Assembly: GCF_004768545.1 (NCBI RefSeq)
Contig: NZ_CP038635.1
Span: 2,170,001-2,234,000 of the forward strand
Direction: 5' to 3'
DNA length: 64,000 nucleotides
Source: Cupriavidus oxalaticus
Lineage (GTDB): Bacteria > Pseudomonadota > Gammaproteobacteria > Burkholderiales > Burkholderiaceae
Below, piece by piece: positions 25,254 to 36,304 of the stretch (positions within the stretch are counted from its first letter, which is position 1; each line of letters begins with the position of its first letter). A model generated the notes under the pieces. The model saw only the letters and a list, made by a program, of their open reading frames with translations. It had not been told where the DNA came from and did not search any database. A program made the translations under genes and the position numbers.

Positions 25254-26246
25254 ATGGAAAAGGTGGCGAAGTGGATGGGGCCGCTGCTGCGCGGCATGGT
25301 GTGCATGAGCCTGGGCGCGGTAGCGGCCACGGGCGCGCATGCACAGGAGTGGAAGCCGTCGAAGCCGGTGCGGTTGCTGGTGGGCTTCGCGCCGGGCGGT
25401 TCTGCCGACCTGCTGGCGCGGCTGGTGCAGGGACCGTTGTCCGAAAGCCTCGGTGTGCCGGTGGTGGTGGAAAACGTCCCGGGCGCGGGCGGCAACATCG
25501 CTGCCGACAAGCTGGCCAAGGCGCCGGCTGATGGCTACACCATCGGCATGGGCGCGGCCGGTGCGATGGCGGTCACGCATGTGCTCAACGCGAAGGGCAC
25601 GCCGTACAAGCCGGACGATTTCACGCCGATCGCCATGCTGGCGACGCAGCCCAACGTAGTGATCATCAACCCGGCATTGCCGGTCGGGTCGATGGCCGAC
25701 TTCACCGCGTACGTGAAGAAGACGCCGCAGGTCACCTATGGCACGGCGGGCGTCGGCACGTCCAACCACCTGATCGCCGAGACCATGCTGCACCGCCTCG
25801 GCGTCGACATGGTCCACGCGCCGTACAAGGGCGCCACGCCGGTGATCACCGACCTGATGGGCGGCCATATCGCCATGACCGTGGACAACATCACCACGGC
25901 GGCATCGCTGGCCAAGTCCGGCAAGGTCCGCGCCATCGCCGTCACCGGCAGCAAGCGCTCGCCGCTGTTGCCCGACGTGCCGACGCTGGCCGAGAGCGGC
26001 CTGAAGGATTTCAATATGCCGACCTGGCAAGGGATCTTCGGCCCGAAGGACCTGCCCAAGCCGATCGTGGCCCGCTACAACCAGGCACTGGTGAAGGCGC
26101 TGGCGAATCCGGAAGTGAAGAAGAAGATGGCGGAGTTCGGCTCCGAGCCGGTCGGCGGCACGCCCGAGCACTTCGCCGGGTTCCTGGCGCAGGATCGCAA
26201 GATGTGGGCCGACGTGATCAAGGCAGCAAAAATCACGCTCGACTGA
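25254..26246 (+). CDS. Bug-family (TctC-like) periplasmic substrate-binding protein
   Basis: Tripartite tricarboxylate transporter receptor-type protein of 330 residues. A signal peptide (about residues 1-30, ending GAHA) is followed by KPVRLLVGFAPGGSADLLARLV and the VVVENVPGAGGNIAADKLAK motif typical of the family. A later YGTAGVGTSNHL segment is also typical. These proteins are vastly expanded in Burkholderiales and often lack membrane partners, as here. It is 67 bases downstream of AroM. The ligand is probably a carboxylate or amide related to the pathway of the upstream genes. Confidence 0.93.
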   Translation: MEKVAKWMGPLLRGMVCMSLGAVAATGAHAQEWKPSKPVRLLVGFAPGGSADLLARLVQGPLSESLGVPVVVENVPGAGGNIAADKLAKAPADGYTIGMGAAGAMAVTHVLNAKGTPYKPDDFTPIAMLATQPNVVIINPALPVGSMADFTAYVKKTPQVTYGTAGVGTSNHLIAETMLHRLGVDMVHAPYKGATPVITDLMGGHIAMTVDNITTAASLAKSGKVRAIAVTGSKRSPLLPDVPTLAESGLKDFNMPTWQGIFGPKDLPKPIVARYNQALVKALANPEVKKKMAEFGSEPVGGTPEHFAGFLAQDRKMWADVIKAAKITLD

Positions 26247-26247
26247 T

Positions 26248-26267
26248 CCGCTCCCGGCGAGGAGCGG
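26248..26267. terminator. Hairpin between convergent genes
   Basis: CCGCTCC, a six-base loop, GGAGCGG. It lies in the 24-base gap between the Bug protein and truB stops. There is no T run, so it is only a possible terminator. Confidence 0.4.
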
Positions 26268-26270
26268 CGC

Positions 26271-27227
26271 CTACAGCTTGACCAGCCGCTCCGGCCGCAA
26301 GGCTCCCTCGCGCATGCGAGCAACGCCGAGCAGGCGCGCCGGCGCGCCGGCATAGACGCGCGCCAGCACGCCTTCCGCGATATCGGTGCCATCGGGCAGG
26401 TCCCGGTGCGCAATGCGCTGTCCCTGCAGGAAGCGCGCAGCGGCAGCTTCGTCCAGCGTCACGGGCGGACTTTTCTGCAGCAAGGCGTCGACGGGGGCCA
26501 GCATGTCCGGCCGCGCGGCATCGTCCTGTTGCTCGATCTGCTCGAGCGTCACCGCGCCGTCCAGCGTCAGGTCGCCCACGGCAATGCGGCGCAGGCCGGT
26601 CAGGTGGGCGCCGCAGCCCAGCGCCTCGCCGATATCCTCGGCCAGCGTGCGGATGTAGGTGCCCTTGCTGCAGGTCACGCGCATGGTGAACGCGGCCGTG
26701 GTGAACGCCGGGGGCAGCGCGCAACCCAGCAGTTCGATCGCATGGATGGTGACGCGGCGCGCGGCGCGCTCGACCGTCTGCCCAGCGCGCGCGTACTCGT
26801 ACAGCGGGCGGCCATCCTTCTTCAGCGCCGAATGCATCGGCGGCACCTGTTCGATCTCGCCGGTAAAGCGCGCCAGCGCCTGCTCCACCGCGGCGCGGTC
26901 GCAGGTCACCTCACGGACATCGAGCAACTCGCCCTCGGCGTCGCCGGTACTGGAGCGCGCACCCAGCCGCACCACGGCGTCATAGGTCTTGTCCGCTTCC
27001 AGCAGGTCCTGCGAAAACTTGGTGGCCTCGCCAAAGCACAGTGGCAGCAGGCCGGTGGCCAGCGGATCAAGCGTGCCGGTATGCCCGGCCTTGTTGGCGC
27101 GCAACAGGCGCTTGGCGCGCACCAGCGCATCGTTGGACGACAGGCCCAGCGGCTTGTCGAGCAGCAGCACACCATGGACATCGCGGCGCGGCAGGCGCGG
27201 CGGACGGGCGGCGTTGGAATCGGTCAT
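26271..27227 (-). CDS. truB: tRNA pseudouridine(55) synthase TruB
   Basis: Makes the universal pseudouridine 55 in the tRNA T-loop and also acts as a tRNA chaperone. The start at ATG 27227 gives 318 residues and the conserved opening RRDVHGVLLLDKPLGLSSN. The catalytic motif GHTGTLDPLATG (residues 48-59) carries Asp54. The C-terminal part matches the PUA-like TruB extension. There is no purine-rich ribosome binding site before the start; the gene is last in rimP-nusA-infB-rbfA-truB and may rely on read-through. Confidence 0.96.
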   Translation of the reverse strand: MTDSNAARPPRLPRRDVHGVLLLDKPLGLSSNDALVRAKRLLRANKAGHTGTLDPLATGLLPLCFGEATKFSQDLLEADKTYDAVVRLGARSSTGDAEGELLDVREVTCDRAAVEQALARFTGEIEQVPPMHSALKKDGRPLYEYARAGQTVERAARRVTIHAIELLGCALPPAFTTAAFTMRVTCSKGTYIRTLAEDIGEALGCGAHLTGLRRIAVGDLTLDGAVTLEQIEQQDDAARPDMLAPVDALLQKSPPVTLDEAAAARFLQGQRIAHRDLPDGTDIAEGVLARVYAGAPARLLGVARMREGALRPERLVKL

Positions 27228-27312
27228 CGGAGGAAACAGGAGCGACGCTGATGCGGCGCGGCGTGCGACCCTGGCGGTCGCGTTGCCCATGCCTGGCGGC
27301 ACGGGCACCGGC

Positions 27313-27681
27313 TCAGTCGTCTTTCGAACGCGTGGCGTTCGCTTCGTTGATCAGCTTGGACATCTCGATCGCGTGTTCGACCGAGGTGTCGTGCAGGAAG
27401 CGCAGCGTCGGCACGGTATGGATGTGCAGGCGCTTGTACAGCAGCGAGTGCAGGAAGCCGGCCTTCTCGTTGAGGATGGCTTCGGCCGTCGCCGGCTCGG
27501 CACCCAGCACGGTGAAGTGCACCTTGGCGTGGGCATAGTCCGGCGTCAGCGTGACCGACTGCAGCGTGACCAGGCCCAGGCGCGGGTCGCGCAGCTCGCG
27601 CTGGATCATCTCGGCCAGGTCCTTCTGGATCTGGTCGGAGATGCGGAGGTTGCGGGAGGAGATATTGCCTTTCTTGGCCAT
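27313..27681 (-). CDS. rbfA: 30S ribosome-binding factor RbfA
   Basis: A KH-fold assembly factor for the 30S subunit, acting near the 5' end of 16S rRNA and needed for cold growth. The 122-residue protein has the family opening [34 protein letters not shown], then [10 protein letters not shown] and [14 protein letters not shown]. It follows infB in the operon after a 59-base gap that holds a strong hairpin. Confidence 0.96.
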   Translation of the reverse strand: MAKKGNISSRNLRISDQIQKDLAEMIQRELRDPRLGLVTLQSVTLTPDYAHAKVHFTVLGAEPATAEAILNEKAGFLHSLLYKRLHIHTVPTLRFLHDTSVEHAIEMSKLINEANATRSKDD

Positions 27682-27704
27682 TCAATACTGTTCTGCTGAG
27701 ATGA

Positions 27705-27730
27705 CAACGGCAGGCCGAGGCCTGCCGTTG
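27705..27730 (-). other. Intercistronic hairpin between infB and rbfA
   Basis: CAACGGCAGGC and GCCTGCCGTTG form a perfect 11-bp stem with a four-base loop. No T run follows on the minus strand, so this is more likely an mRNA stability or processing element, or a partial attenuator, than a full terminator. Confidence 0.6.
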
Positions 27731-27740
27731 CTTGCGACGC

Positions 27741-30635
27741 TTACAGCGTACGCGCCACCTCGGTGATTTCGTACACTTCGAGCTGGTCGCCTTCCTGAAC
27801 ATCGTTGAAGTTCTTGATCGACAGACCGCACTCGAAGCCTTGCTTCACTTCCTTGACGTCGTCCTTGAAGCGCTTCAGCGAATCGAGCTCGCCGCTGAAG
27901 ATGACCACGTTGTTGCGCAGCACGCGCACCAGCGAACTCCGCTTGACCACGCCGTCGGTGACCATACAGCCCGCCACCGCGCCGACCTTCGGCACGCGGA
28001 AGACCTGGCGCACCTCGACCGTGCCGGTCGTGGTCTCGCGCTTCTCCGGCGCCAGCATGCCCGACATCGCCGCCTTGATCTCGTCTACCGCATCGTAAAT
28101 GATGTTGTAGTAGCGGATATCGATGCCGTTGTGCTCGGCCAGCTTGCGCGCGCCAGCGTCGGCACGCACGTTGAAGCCGATGATGACCGCCTTCGAGGCC
28201 GTCGCCAGGTTGACGTCGGACTCGGAGATGCCACCCACGCCGCCGTGCACGATCTGCACGCGCACTTCGGCGGTCGACAGCTTCTGCAGCGACTGCACCA
28301 GCGCTTCCTGCGAACCCTGCACGTCGGCCTTGACGATCAGCGGCAGCGTTTGCACTTCGCCTTCCGTCATCTGCTCGAGCATGTTCTCCAGCTTGGCGGC
28401 CTGTTGCTTGGCCAGCTTCACGTCGCGGAACTTGCCCTGGCGGAACAGCGCGATTTCGCGCGCCTTGCGCTCGTCCGGCAGCACCAGCACTTCCTCGCCG
28501 GCGGCAGGCACTTCCGACAGGCCCTGGATTTCCACCGGGATCGACGGGCCGGCTTCCTTGGTCGGCTTGCCGTTCTCGTCGAGCATGGCACGCACGCGGC
28601 CATAGGCGCTGCCAGCCAGGACCACGTCGCCACGCTTGAGCGTGCCGCTGCTGACCAGGATGGTAGCGATCGGGCCCTTGCCCTTGTCGAGCTGGGCTTC
28701 CACCACCAGGCCCTTGGCCGGCGCGTCGACCGGCGCCTTCAGTTCCAGCACTTCAGCTTGCAGCGACACCTGCTCCAGCAGGTCTTCGATACCGGTACCG
28801 GCCTTGGCGGACACCGGCACGAACGGCGAATCGCCGCCGTACTCTTCCGGCACCACCTGCTCGGCCACCAGTTCCTGCTTGACGCGGTCCGGGTTGGCTT
28901 CGGGCTTGTCGATCTTGTTGATCGCCACCACGATGGGCACGCCGGCAGCCTTGGCGTGCGCAATCGCTTCCTTGGTCTGCGGCATCACGCCGTCGTCGGC
29001 CGCGACCACCAGGATCACGATGTCGGTCGCCTTGGCACCGCGGGCACGCATGGCCGTAAAGGCCTCGTGACCCGGGGTGTCCAGGAACGTGATCACGCCG
29101 CGGTCGGTTTCCACGTGGTAGGCACCGATGTGCTGCGTAATGCCGCCGGCTTCGCCCGCGGCAACCTTGGTGCGGCGGATGTAGTCCAGCAGCGAGGTCT
29201 TGCCGTGGTCGACGTGACCCATCACGGTCACCACCGGCGGACGCGGCAGCAGTTCGGCGTCGGTGTGCTCTTCACCGTCCACCACCAGCAGCGCTTCCGG
29301 ATCGTCCAGCTTGGCGGCGAACGCCTTGTGGCCCATTTCTTCCACCACGATCATGGCGGTTTCCTGGTCCAGCACCTGGTTGATCGTCACCATCTGGCCG
29401 AGCTTCATCATCTGCTTGATGACCTCGGACGCCTTCACGGCCATCTTGTGGGCGAGATCCGCCACCGAGATGGTTTCCGGCACGTGCACTTCACGCACCA
29501 CCGGTTCGGTCGGCGCCTGGAAGCTGCTGCGGCTGTCGTCATGCTGCTGCTGACGGCCGCCGCGGCCACGCGGGCCACCGCGCCAGCCGCCCACGCCGCC
29601 CGACGAATCGCCGCGCGTCTTCAGGCCACCGCCCTTCTTGCGGCTGCCTTCGTCCTGCCACGTGCCAGGCTTACCCACCTTGCCCTTCTTGTCGGCGGTG
29701 GTGGTGGTCGTGGCCGTGGTGGCGGGCTTCTTGTCGCCAGCCTTGGCTTCGGTCGCGGTCGCGGAAGCCGGCTTGACCGGCTTGTGCAGCGTGCCGGTCT
29801 GCTCGGCCTTCTTTTCTTCGGCCTTGCGCTCGGACGGCGCCTTCAACACGCGAGCCGGTGCATTCAGCATCTGCTGGATGGCGCGGGCTTCGGCTTCGGC
29901 AGCCTCGCGGCGCTTGCGCGCGGCAATCTCTTGTTCGGCACGAGCCTTGTCGGCGGCAGCCTTGGCCTCGTCGGCGGCCTTCTGGGCCTCGGCGCGCTCG
30001 GCGGCCACACGGGCCTTCTCGTCCTCGGCCTTCTTGCGCGAGGAGTCTTCCGCAGCCTCGGTCACGGCACGCGACGCAGCAGCCTCTTCCTCCGCCTTCT
30101 TGGCGGCGAGTTCGGCCTGGCGGCGCTGTTCCGCTTCCAGGGCTTCCTGGCGGGCACGGCGCTCGGCTTCCTCGCGCTCGGCAGCCTCGCGGGCGGCCTT
30201 GGCTTCGGCTTCCTGGCGCGCCAGCAGTTCGGCCTGGCGTCGTTCTTCCTCTTCGCGGCGTGCCTGCTCGGCCGTGTCGACAACCGGGGGCTGAGCCTCG
30301 GCCGTATCAGCGTGCGCCTCGGGGTGGGCTTCGTCGCGCTTGATCAGGACGCGCTTCTTGCGCACTTCGACCTGGACCGTGCGGGTCTTGCCGGCGCCAT
30401 CCGACTGGCGGATCTCGGACGTCTCGCGCTTCGTCAGCGTGATCTTCTTCCGGGAGCTGTCGTCGGCCTGGCCGTGCGAACGCTTCAGATAGTCCAGCAG
30501 CCTGGTCTTATCCGATTCCGTGATGATGTCTTCTGGCGCAGCTTTGCCCACCCCAGCCGCCTGCAATTGTTCCAGCAGGGCAGCTGCGCTGCGACTCAGT
30601 TCTGCGGCCAGTTGGGCAACTGTTGTGCTTGCCAT
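27741..30635 (-). CDS. infB: Translation initiation factor IF-2
   Basis: GTPase that brings fMet-tRNA to the 30S subunit and promotes subunit joining. The 964-residue protein has the IF2 N-terminal helix-turn module ([21 protein letters not shown]). A long charged Ala/Glu/Arg coiled-coil region covers about residues 100-260, followed by a Gly/Arg-rich linker ([19 protein letters not shown]). The GTPase core has [20 protein letters not shown] and NKIDKPEAN. Domains II to IV are complete. It sits between nusA and rbfA. Confidence 0.98.
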   Translation of the reverse strand: MASTTVAQLAAELSRSAAALLEQLQAAGVGKAAPEDIITESDKTRLLDYLKRSHGQADDSSRKKITLTKRETSEIRQSDGAGKTRTVQVEVRKKRVLIKRDEAHPEAHADTAEAQPPVVDTAEQARREEEERRQAELLARQEAEAKAAREAAEREEAERRARQEALEAEQRRQAELAAKKAEEEAAASRAVTEAAEDSSRKKAEDEKARVAAERAEAQKAADEAKAAADKARAEQEIAARKRREAAEAEARAIQQMLNAPARVLKAPSERKAEEKKAEQTGTLHKPVKPASATATEAKAGDKKPATTATTTTTADKKGKVGKPGTWQDEGSRKKGGGLKTRGDSSGGVGGWRGGPRGRGGRQQQHDDSRSSFQAPTEPVVREVHVPETISVADLAHKMAVKASEVIKQMMKLGQMVTINQVLDQETAMIVVEEMGHKAFAAKLDDPEALLVVDGEEHTDAELLPRPPVVTVMGHVDHGKTSLLDYIRRTKVAAGEAGGITQHIGAYHVETDRGVITFLDTPGHEAFTAMRARGAKATDIVILVVAADDGVMPQTKEAIAHAKAAGVPIVVAINKIDKPEANPDRVKQELVAEQVVPEEYGGDSPFVPVSAKAGTGIEDLLEQVSLQAEVLELKAPVDAPAKGLVVEAQLDKGKGPIATILVSSGTLKRGDVVLAGSAYGRVRAMLDENGKPTKEAGPSIPVEIQGLSEVPAAGEEVLVLPDERKAREIALFRQGKFRDVKLAKQQAAKLENMLEQMTEGEVQTLPLIVKADVQGSQEALVQSLQKLSTAEVRVQIVHGGVGGISESDVNLATASKAVIIGFNVRADAGARKLAEHNGIDIRYYNIIYDAVDEIKAAMSGMLAPEKRETTTGTVEVRQVFRVPKVGAVAGCMVTDGVVKRSSLVRVLRNNVVIFSGELDSLKRFKDDVKEVKQGFECGLSIKNFNDVQEGDQLEVYEITEVARTL

Positions 30636-30693
30636 TCAAACCCTTTCAATGCTTGGTGTCTTCGTCGGGACAAATCGTATGCGGAAAGCGCGC

Positions 30694-30717
30694 CCGGGCT
30701 GGTATTGGCCAGCCCGG
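30694..30717 (-). other. Intercistronic hairpin between nusA and infB
   Basis: CCGGGCTGG pairs with CCAGCCCGG over a six-base loop, in the 93-base gap between nusA and infB. It has no T run. It may tune infB expression or protect mRNA ends. Confidence 0.5.
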
Positions 30718-30728
30718 CCCCGTGTCCC

Positions 30729-32204
30729 TCAGTTGAACCAATGTTCCCGTGCTTTCATGATCAGCGCCTTGGCTTCTTCCTCGGTGACGCCGGTCATCTC
30801 GACCAGTTCGTCGACGGCCAGTTCGGCCAGGTCGTCACGCGTGTGGATATCACCTTCGGCCAGCTTGCCGATCAGTTCCGGGTTCAGGCCGTCGAGCGAG
30901 CGCAGATCCTGCGACACCTCTTCCACCTTTTCTTCCCGGGCCAGTTCCATCGTCAGGAGCGCATCACGCGCGCGGTTGCGCAGCTCGTTGACGGTGTCTT
31001 CGTCAAAGGCCTCGATCTCCATCATTTCACTGATGGGGACATAGGCCACTTCTTCCAGCGTGGAGAAGCCTTCCTCGATCAGGATGTCTGCCACTTCCTC
31101 ATCCACGTCCAGCTTGGACATGAACAGCTTGCGCACGACATCGCTCTCTTCGGCCTGCTTCTGCGCCGATTCTTCCTGCGTCATGATGTTGATCTGCCAG
31201 CCGGTCAGCTCGGACGCCAGGCGTACGTTCTGACCACTGCGGCCGATGGCGACGGCGAGGTTTTCCTCGTCGACCACCACGTCCATGCTGTGCTTCTCTT
31301 CATCGACCACGATCGACTGCACTTGCGCAGGTGCCAGTGCGCCGATCACAAACTGCGCCGGGTCTTCCGACCACAGCACGATATCCACGGCCTCGCCGCC
31401 GATCTCGTTGCGCACCGCGGTCACGCGCGTACCGCGCACGCCCACGCAGGTGCCGATCGGGTCGATGCGCTTGTCATGCGCCACCACCGCGATCTTGGCA
31501 CGCACGCCCGGATCACGCGCGGCGGCCTTGATTTCCAGCAGGCCCTGCTCCATTTCCGGCACTTCGTTTTCGAAGAGCTTGATCAGGAACTCGGGGGCCG
31601 TGCGCGACAACTCGATCTGCGGGCCGCGCGCGGCGCGGTCCACGTTCAGGATATAGGCACGCACGCGATCGCCGGTGCGCAGGTTTTCCTTCGGGATGAT
31701 CTGGTCGCGGGCCAGCAGCGCTTCGACGCGGCCGGATTCCACGATCAGGCCCTTCTTGTCGGCGCGCTTGACCGTGCCGGTCATGATCTTCTCGCCGCGA
31801 TCCAGGTAGTCGTTCAGGATCTGCTCGCGCTCGGCGTCGCGGATGCGCTGCAGGATCACCTGCTTGGCGGCCTGCGCGCCGATACGGCCGAACTCGACCG
31901 ACTCGATCTGCTGCTCGATGTAGTCGCCAAGCTCAAGGCTGGGGTTCTCATCGCGGGCTTCGAACAGAAGGATTTGCTTGTCCGGCTCCTGCAGGCCCTG
32001 CTCGTCGGGAACGACCAGCCAGCGGCGGAAGGTTTCATGCTCGCCCGACTCGCGATCGATCGCGACCCGGATATCCACGTCTTCTTCGAAACGCTTCTTG
32101 GTGGCCGAGGCGAGCGCCGCCTCCAGGGCACCGAATACCACATCCTTGTCGACGTTCTTCTCACGCGCAAGCGCATCGACGAGCAACAGAACTTCGCGGC
32201 TCAT
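30729..32204 (-). CDS. nusA: Transcription termination/antitermination factor NusA
   Basis: Binds RNA polymerase and nascent RNA to control pausing, termination and antitermination. The 491 residues comprise an N-terminal domain, then S1 (about 135-200) and two KH domains with the [24 protein letters not shown] and [19 protein letters not shown] motifs. Two C-terminal acidic helix-hairpin repeats follow, as in other proteobacteria. Its start codon overlaps the rimP stop (ATGA), so the two are translationally coupled. Confidence 0.98.
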   Translation of the reverse strand: MSREVLLLVDALAREKNVDKDVVFGALEAALASATKKRFEEDVDIRVAIDRESGEHETFRRWLVVPDEQGLQEPDKQILLFEARDENPSLELGDYIEQQIESVEFGRIGAQAAKQVILQRIRDAEREQILNDYLDRGEKIMTGTVKRADKKGLIVESGRVEALLARDQIIPKENLRTGDRVRAYILNVDRAARGPQIELSRTAPEFLIKLFENEVPEMEQGLLEIKAAARDPGVRAKIAVVAHDKRIDPIGTCVGVRGTRVTAVRNEIGGEAVDIVLWSEDPAQFVIGALAPAQVQSIVVDEEKHSMDVVVDEENLAVAIGRSGQNVRLASELTGWQINIMTQEESAQKQAEESDVVRKLFMSKLDVDEEVADILIEEGFSTLEEVAYVPISEMMEIEAFDEDTVNELRNRARDALLTMELAREEKVEEVSQDLRSLDGLNPELIGKLAEGDIHTRDDLAELAVDELVEMTGVTEEEAKALIMKAREHWFN

Positions 32205-32689
32205 TGCTTGTTCCCTTTTCTTTGATTTCCTTTGAAGTCGAATACCGGCACCAGGCGTGCCTTGTCGACATCGGATACGGCAAATTCCAGCAGTGCCGGG
32301 CCATCCTTGCCCTCGAACTCCAGGCCGACCTTCTCCGCGCCAGCCTCGCCGGCCGGTTCGCGCAGGATGCCCGTGAAGTTCTTCTGCCCGTTCACCGGCA
32401 GGCGCAGCGTCACGCGCGCCTCGGCGCCGGCAAAGCGGACGTAGTCGGCCAGCTTCTTCAGCGGCCGGTCCAGTCCGGGCGACGAGACCTCGAGGCGTTC
32501 GTAGTCGACGTTCTCGACCGTGAACACGTGGGTGAGCTGGCGGCTCACCTTTTCACAATCCTCGATGGCGATGCCGGTTTCAGGCTGATCGATATAGACA
32601 CGCAGCAATCCGGCCGGGGCACGCTCGAGCTCAACCAGCTCATATCCCATGCCGTTAAGGGTGGTTTCGATCAAATCTGCCAGATGCAC
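32201..32689 (-). CDS. rimP: Ribosome maturation factor RimP
   Basis: Early assembly factor of the 30S subunit. The 162-residue protein has the RimP opening [29 protein letters not shown] and the [13 protein letters not shown] motif [19 protein letters not shown]. It is the first gene of the rimP-nusA-infB-rbfA-truB operon and shares four bases with nusA. The operon promoter must lie in the roughly 130 bases between its start and the rluB terminator. Confidence 0.96.
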   Translation of the reverse strand: MHLADLIETTLNGMGYELVELERAPAGLLRVYIDQPETGIAIEDCEKVSRQLTHVFTVENVDYERLEVSSPGLDRPLKKLADYVRFAGAEARVTLRLPVNGQKNFTGILREPAGEAGAEKVGLEFEGKDGPALLEFAVSDVDKARLVPVFDFKGNQRKGNKQ

Positions 32690-32822
32690 TGTTATCCCGA
32701 GTAATGGCCATCAACACCGTTGGCAGGCAAACCCGCCGCTGCCGTCCGGGACGACCCTGCTGCAGTGCTGCCTGTCCGCCATCCCGCACGCGCCGGGGCG
32801 CGGGACCGAATTCGGGCGAACC

Positions 32823-32847
32823 AAAAAAAAATGGGCGCAATGCCCAT
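32823..32847 (-). terminator. Rho-independent terminator after rluB
   Basis: On the minus strand ATGGGC, a five-base loop and GCCCAT are followed by eight or more T residues (32823-32830). It separates scpB-rluB from the rimP operon. Confidence 0.85.
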
Positions 32848-32991
32848 CATTCGCCCACCCTCGGCGAGGATGGCTTTTTGAATAGACTTGAATTATACGC
32901 GGATTATGTCGAAAAGGCAAAAGCCAGACATACTCGCGGATTACGCGCCGCGCCGGCGGGTCGTCACCCCGCCGTGCGCGGCATCAGGCAC

Positions 32992-34875
32992 TCAGCGATT
33001 GCCCCCGCGATTGCCCCCGCGGCTGCCTCCGCGATTGCCACCACCGCCGCCGCCGCCACGCTGGCCGCGATTTCCGCCTGCCTTCGCCGCCTTCGGCATG
33101 ACGTTTCCGTTCGCCTCGCCGCCGCCACGACGCTGCGGCTTGCCTTGCCCGCCAAGCCCGGCGCCACCGCCACCACGCGCCTGGCGCGCGCCGGTGCCGC
33201 GGCCGCCGCCAAGGTTGGCCGCGTGCGAGGTCAGCAGCGTGGGGCCGTGGCTGATGTAGCCCATCGACGTCTTCATCGGATCCGGCTGGCCGCCGCGGCT
33301 GCCGCCCCGCGCACCGCCCTGCTCGTAGCGCGGCAGGCCGTCCATGCCGGTATGCATCGGCATGCCGGCAATCGCCGCTTCGGTACGCTGCTTGCGCCCG
33401 CCGACCTTGGTCGCGCCCTTGCCGGACTGCTCGCCCTTGCCTGGCACCTTCAGGCCGACGGCGGTCATCAGCGCCTTGACGTCATTGGGCTCGACCTCCT
33501 GCCAGCGGCCGCGCTTGAGGCCGCGCGGAAGCAGGAACTGCCCGTAGCGCGTACGGATCAGGCGCGACACGGTCAGGCCGACCGCCTCGAACATGCGCCG
33601 CACTTCGCGGTTGCGGCCTTCGGTCAGCGCCACGTGGTACCACTGGTTGACGCCCTCGCCGCCGCCGTCCGCGATGCGCAGGAAGTTGGCCTCGCCGTCG
33701 TCCAGCTTGATGCCGTGCAGCAGGCGCTGGCGGTCGGCTTCGGCCAGCTCGCCCAGCGTGCGCACCGCGTATTCACGTTCGACGCCGTAGCGCGGGTGCA
33801 TGAAGCGGTTGGCGATATCGCCCGAGGTGGTGAAGATCAGCAGGCCCTCGGTATTGAAGTCCAGCCGGCCAATGGCGACCCACTTGCCGGACTTGATGCG
33901 CGGCAGGCTGTCGAACACGGTCGGACGGCCTTCCGGGTCCGACTGGCTGACGATTTCGCCGGCCGGCTTGTGGTACAGCAGCACGCGCGGCGGCTTGGTC
34001 GAGACCTTGCGGTGAATCAGCTTGCCGTTGACGCGCACCTGGTCGGCCGGCAGGATGCGCTGGCCGATATGCGCCGGCAGCCCGTTGACCGAGACCCGTC
34101 CCTGCAGGATCAGCTCTTCCATTTCGCGGCGCGAGCCCAGGCCGCCTTCGGCCAGCACCTTGTGCAGCTTCGGGGCGTCGTCCTCGGCCGACAGCTCACG
34201 CACCGGCTTCGCCTTGGTGCGCGGGATGACCGTGTCTTCCTTGTCGTACTGCTCGGAAATCACGAAGCGGAACAGGTCCTCGCTGCTGGCCGCGGCCTTG
34301 TCGCCACCACCCTGGCCCTGGCCCTTGCGCTGGCCCTGCGGCTTGGCACCCTCCTTGCGGCGGCCCTGCGGCTGCCGGCCGGCAGCGCCCTGGCCCTCGG
34401 CCGGAGCGGCTGACTTGCCGCTGCGCGGGTTCGGCTTGCGCTTGCGGGGCGCCTGCTCACCCTTGTCCGCCCTCTCGGCTCTTTCGGCTTTCTCGCCGCT
34501 TTCAGCCTTGTGCGCCTTGTGCGCCTTGTCGGCCGGGGCCTGCGCCGACTGGCCGCCATCGCCCTCAGCCGGCTTGCGCTTGCCGCGGCCGCGCTGGGCA
34601 CCGCGCCCGCCGGCCGCCGCTGGCGCCGGGGCCGCTTCCGCGGCGTCGCCGGGCATACCGGCCTCGGCGCCTTCGGCGCGGCCGGCATCGCGATCTTGCG
34701 TGGCCTGGCGGCGCGACGCCACCAGGTTCCTCAGCCCGCGGCGCAGCCCCTTGCGGCGGGGCGCGGCTTCGCTGCCCGATCCGGGTTCGGCGGCGCCGGA
34801 ATCGGCGGGTGCGCCCGCATGGCGGGTGTCTTGCTCAACGGAATCAGACAAGATATTCACTATCGGATGTTGCAT
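32992..34875 (-). CDS. rluB: 23S rRNA pseudouridine(2605) synthase RluB, with extended disordered arms
   Basis: Pseudouridine synthase of the RluB/RsuA group. The core has an S4 domain ([30 protein letters not shown], about residues 227-256). The catalytic motif [12 protein letters not shown] carries the active-site Asp, and [16 protein letters not shown] is the conserved late motif. At 627 residues it is about twice the usual core length. The first roughly 220 residues are Ala/Lys/Arg/Glu-rich, and the last 100 are Gly/Arg-rich (RGG-type). Both are predicted disordered RNA-binding arms, as commonly seen in Burkholderiales. It is six bases downstream of scpB. Confidence 0.95.
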   Translation of the reverse strand: MQHPIVNILSDSVEQDTRHAGAPADSGAAEPGSGSEAAPRRKGLRRGLRNLVASRRQATQDRDAGRAEGAEAGMPGDAAEAAPAPAAAGGRGAQRGRGKRKPAEGDGGQSAQAPADKAHKAHKAESGEKAERAERADKGEQAPRKRKPNPRSGKSAAPAEGQGAAGRQPQGRRKEGAKPQGQRKGQGQGGGDKAAASSEDLFRFVISEQYDKEDTVIPRTKAKPVRELSAEDDAPKLHKVLAEGGLGSRREMEELILQGRVSVNGLPAHIGQRILPADQVRVNGKLIHRKVSTKPPRVLLYHKPAGEIVSQSDPEGRPTVFDSLPRIKSGKWVAIGRLDFNTEGLLIFTTSGDIANRFMHPRYGVEREYAVRTLGELAEADRQRLLHGIKLDDGEANFLRIADGGGEGVNQWYHVALTEGRNREVRRMFEAVGLTVSRLIRTRYGQFLLPRGLKRGRWQEVEPNDVKALMTAVGLKVPGKGEQSGKGATKVGGRKQRTEAAIAGMPMHTGMDGLPRYEQGGARGGSRGGQPDPMKTSMGYISHGPTLLTSHAANLGGGRGTGARQARGGGGAGLGGQGKPQRRGGGEANGNVMPKAAKAGGNRGQRGGGGGGGNRGGSRGGNRGGNR

Positions 34876-34880
34876 GTTGT

Positions 34881-35747
34881 TCAGTTCGGCACGCGTTCGT
34901 CGTGCTCGCTCGGGTGCGGCGAGGCGCCGTCTTCCGGCAGTTCAGCCCGTGCCCCGTCCGGATCGGAATCGGCAGGATTGCCCAGCTCGGTTGGTTCGCC
35001 TTCGGCACCCAGTTCCTCCGCCCCATGCTGGTGCGGCTGCAGGTCGAATCCGTTGGCGACTGCGCCGTCGGCGGACCCCTGGCCGGCGTCCGTGGCTTCG
35101 GGCTCGCCTGCGGCGGATGCCTCGGGCCGGGCCGGCTCGGCAAACGCCTCTTCATCGGCACTGCCAGGCTTGCCTGCCGCCAGCGCCTCGAAATCGATGG
35201 CCTGCTGGTCCAGCAGCGTTGCCTGCGCCTGCGCCTGGGCATCCTCGAGCGGGGGCAGCTCGTCCAGCGTGCGCAGCCCGAGGTCGTCCAGGAACGCCTT
35301 GGTGGTGGCATACAGGGCCGGACGCCCCGGCACGTCACGGTGCCCGATCACCTCGATCCAGCTGCGGTCTTCCAGCTTCTTGATGACTTCCGTGCTGACC
35401 GTCACGCCGCGGATTTCCTCGATATCGCCACGCGTCACCGGCTGGCGATAAGCGATGATCGCCAGCGTCTCCATCACGGCGCGCGAGTATTTCGGCGGCT
35501 TTTCCGGATTCAGGCGATCAAGGTATTCACGCATCTCGGGGCGGCTCTGGAAGCGCCAGCCGCTGGCCAGCGACACAAGCTCCACGCCGCGCGGGCGCCA
35601 GTCCTGGCGCAGTTCCTCCAGCAGCACGCGGACGGTGTCCGCGCCGACGTCGTCGGCGAACAACCGTCGCAGATCATTGACGCGCAAAGGCTCCTGCGCG
35701 CAGATCAGCGCCGTCTCGAGGACGATCTTCGCCTCTTGGGTATTCAT
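34881..35747 (-). CDS. scpB: Segregation and condensation protein ScpB
   Basis: Kleisin-associated winged-helix subunit of the SMC-ScpAB complex for chromosome compaction. The protein of 288 residues has tandem winged helices. The recognisable [13 protein letters not shown] and [28 protein letters not shown] motifs lie in about residues 8-130. An acidic Ala/Glu/Asp-rich tail of about 90 residues is longer than usual. scpA is not next to it. rluB follows after five bases, a conserved pairing in proteobacteria. Confidence 0.95.
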   Translation of the reverse strand: MNTQEAKIVLETALICAQEPLRVNDLRRLFADDVGADTVRVLLEELRQDWRPRGVELVSLASGWRFQSRPEMREYLDRLNPEKPPKYSRAVMETLAIIAYRQPVTRGDIEEIRGVTVSTEVIKKLEDRSWIEVIGHRDVPGRPALYATTKAFLDDLGLRTLDELPPLEDAQAQAQATLLDQQAIDFEALAAGKPGSADEEAFAEPARPEASAAGEPEATDAGQGSADGAVANGFDLQPHQHGAEELGAEGEPTELGNPADSDPDGARAELPEDGASPHPSEHDERVPN

Positions 35748-36304
35748 GTTGATGGTGTGCAGCCTGTCTTTGCACCTGCTCCCGGACGGATCCGGGGCAC
35801 CGGAGATTTTGGATACAGCGATGCCAATGCCATCGCCATCTCATTGCGCAGCTCACCCGGATGCCTGCTGCATCCAAGCCGTGCACTTCCCTTTCTTTGC
35901 ATCGAGTTGCCGGGTCACTCCGGCAGGAGATCGTTCGCATGCCGCCATGGGCCGGTCAGCGAACCTCTTGCGTGGCGCGTCCGCACAACGGACGCCGCTG
36001 TCGGCGAACTGAACGCCTCGGACGCAAGAAAAACGGGTATCGGGAGCAAGGCCGGCATCTCCAACACCGCAGTGCCAGCCGGGCTTTTGAACCAGATCAT
36101 TTGAACCGGATGGACCGCGGGACGGGCCAGGAATCGAACTACCAACACTCCCCGCCGCCCTGGGCGCACCTTCTGGCAGGAAGGCCGCTGGCGCTGCTCG
36201 CCGCTGCTTACAAAACACCGCGCGATACCGCAATGCTGGCGATTGTATGGCATTCCCGCCCTCGCCCGCAACCACCATCCGACGCGCCGAGCGCCGCATA
36301 CGTC
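35748..36304. other. Gene-free interval upstream of scpB
   Basis: About 560 bases with no convincing gene on either strand. It should hold the scpB promoter. Weak frames such as a 57-codon minus-strand frame beginning MIWFKSPAGTAVLEMP near 36103 have no ribosome binding site or recognisable motif. Confidence 0.4.

Noticed and set aside
27732..32225. Open plus-strand frame of nearly 1500 codons
   Set aside because: It lies entirely opposite infB and nusA, has His/Leu/Arg/Gln-rich shadow composition, no ribosome binding site and no motif. It is an artefact of high GC in the real genes' third positions.
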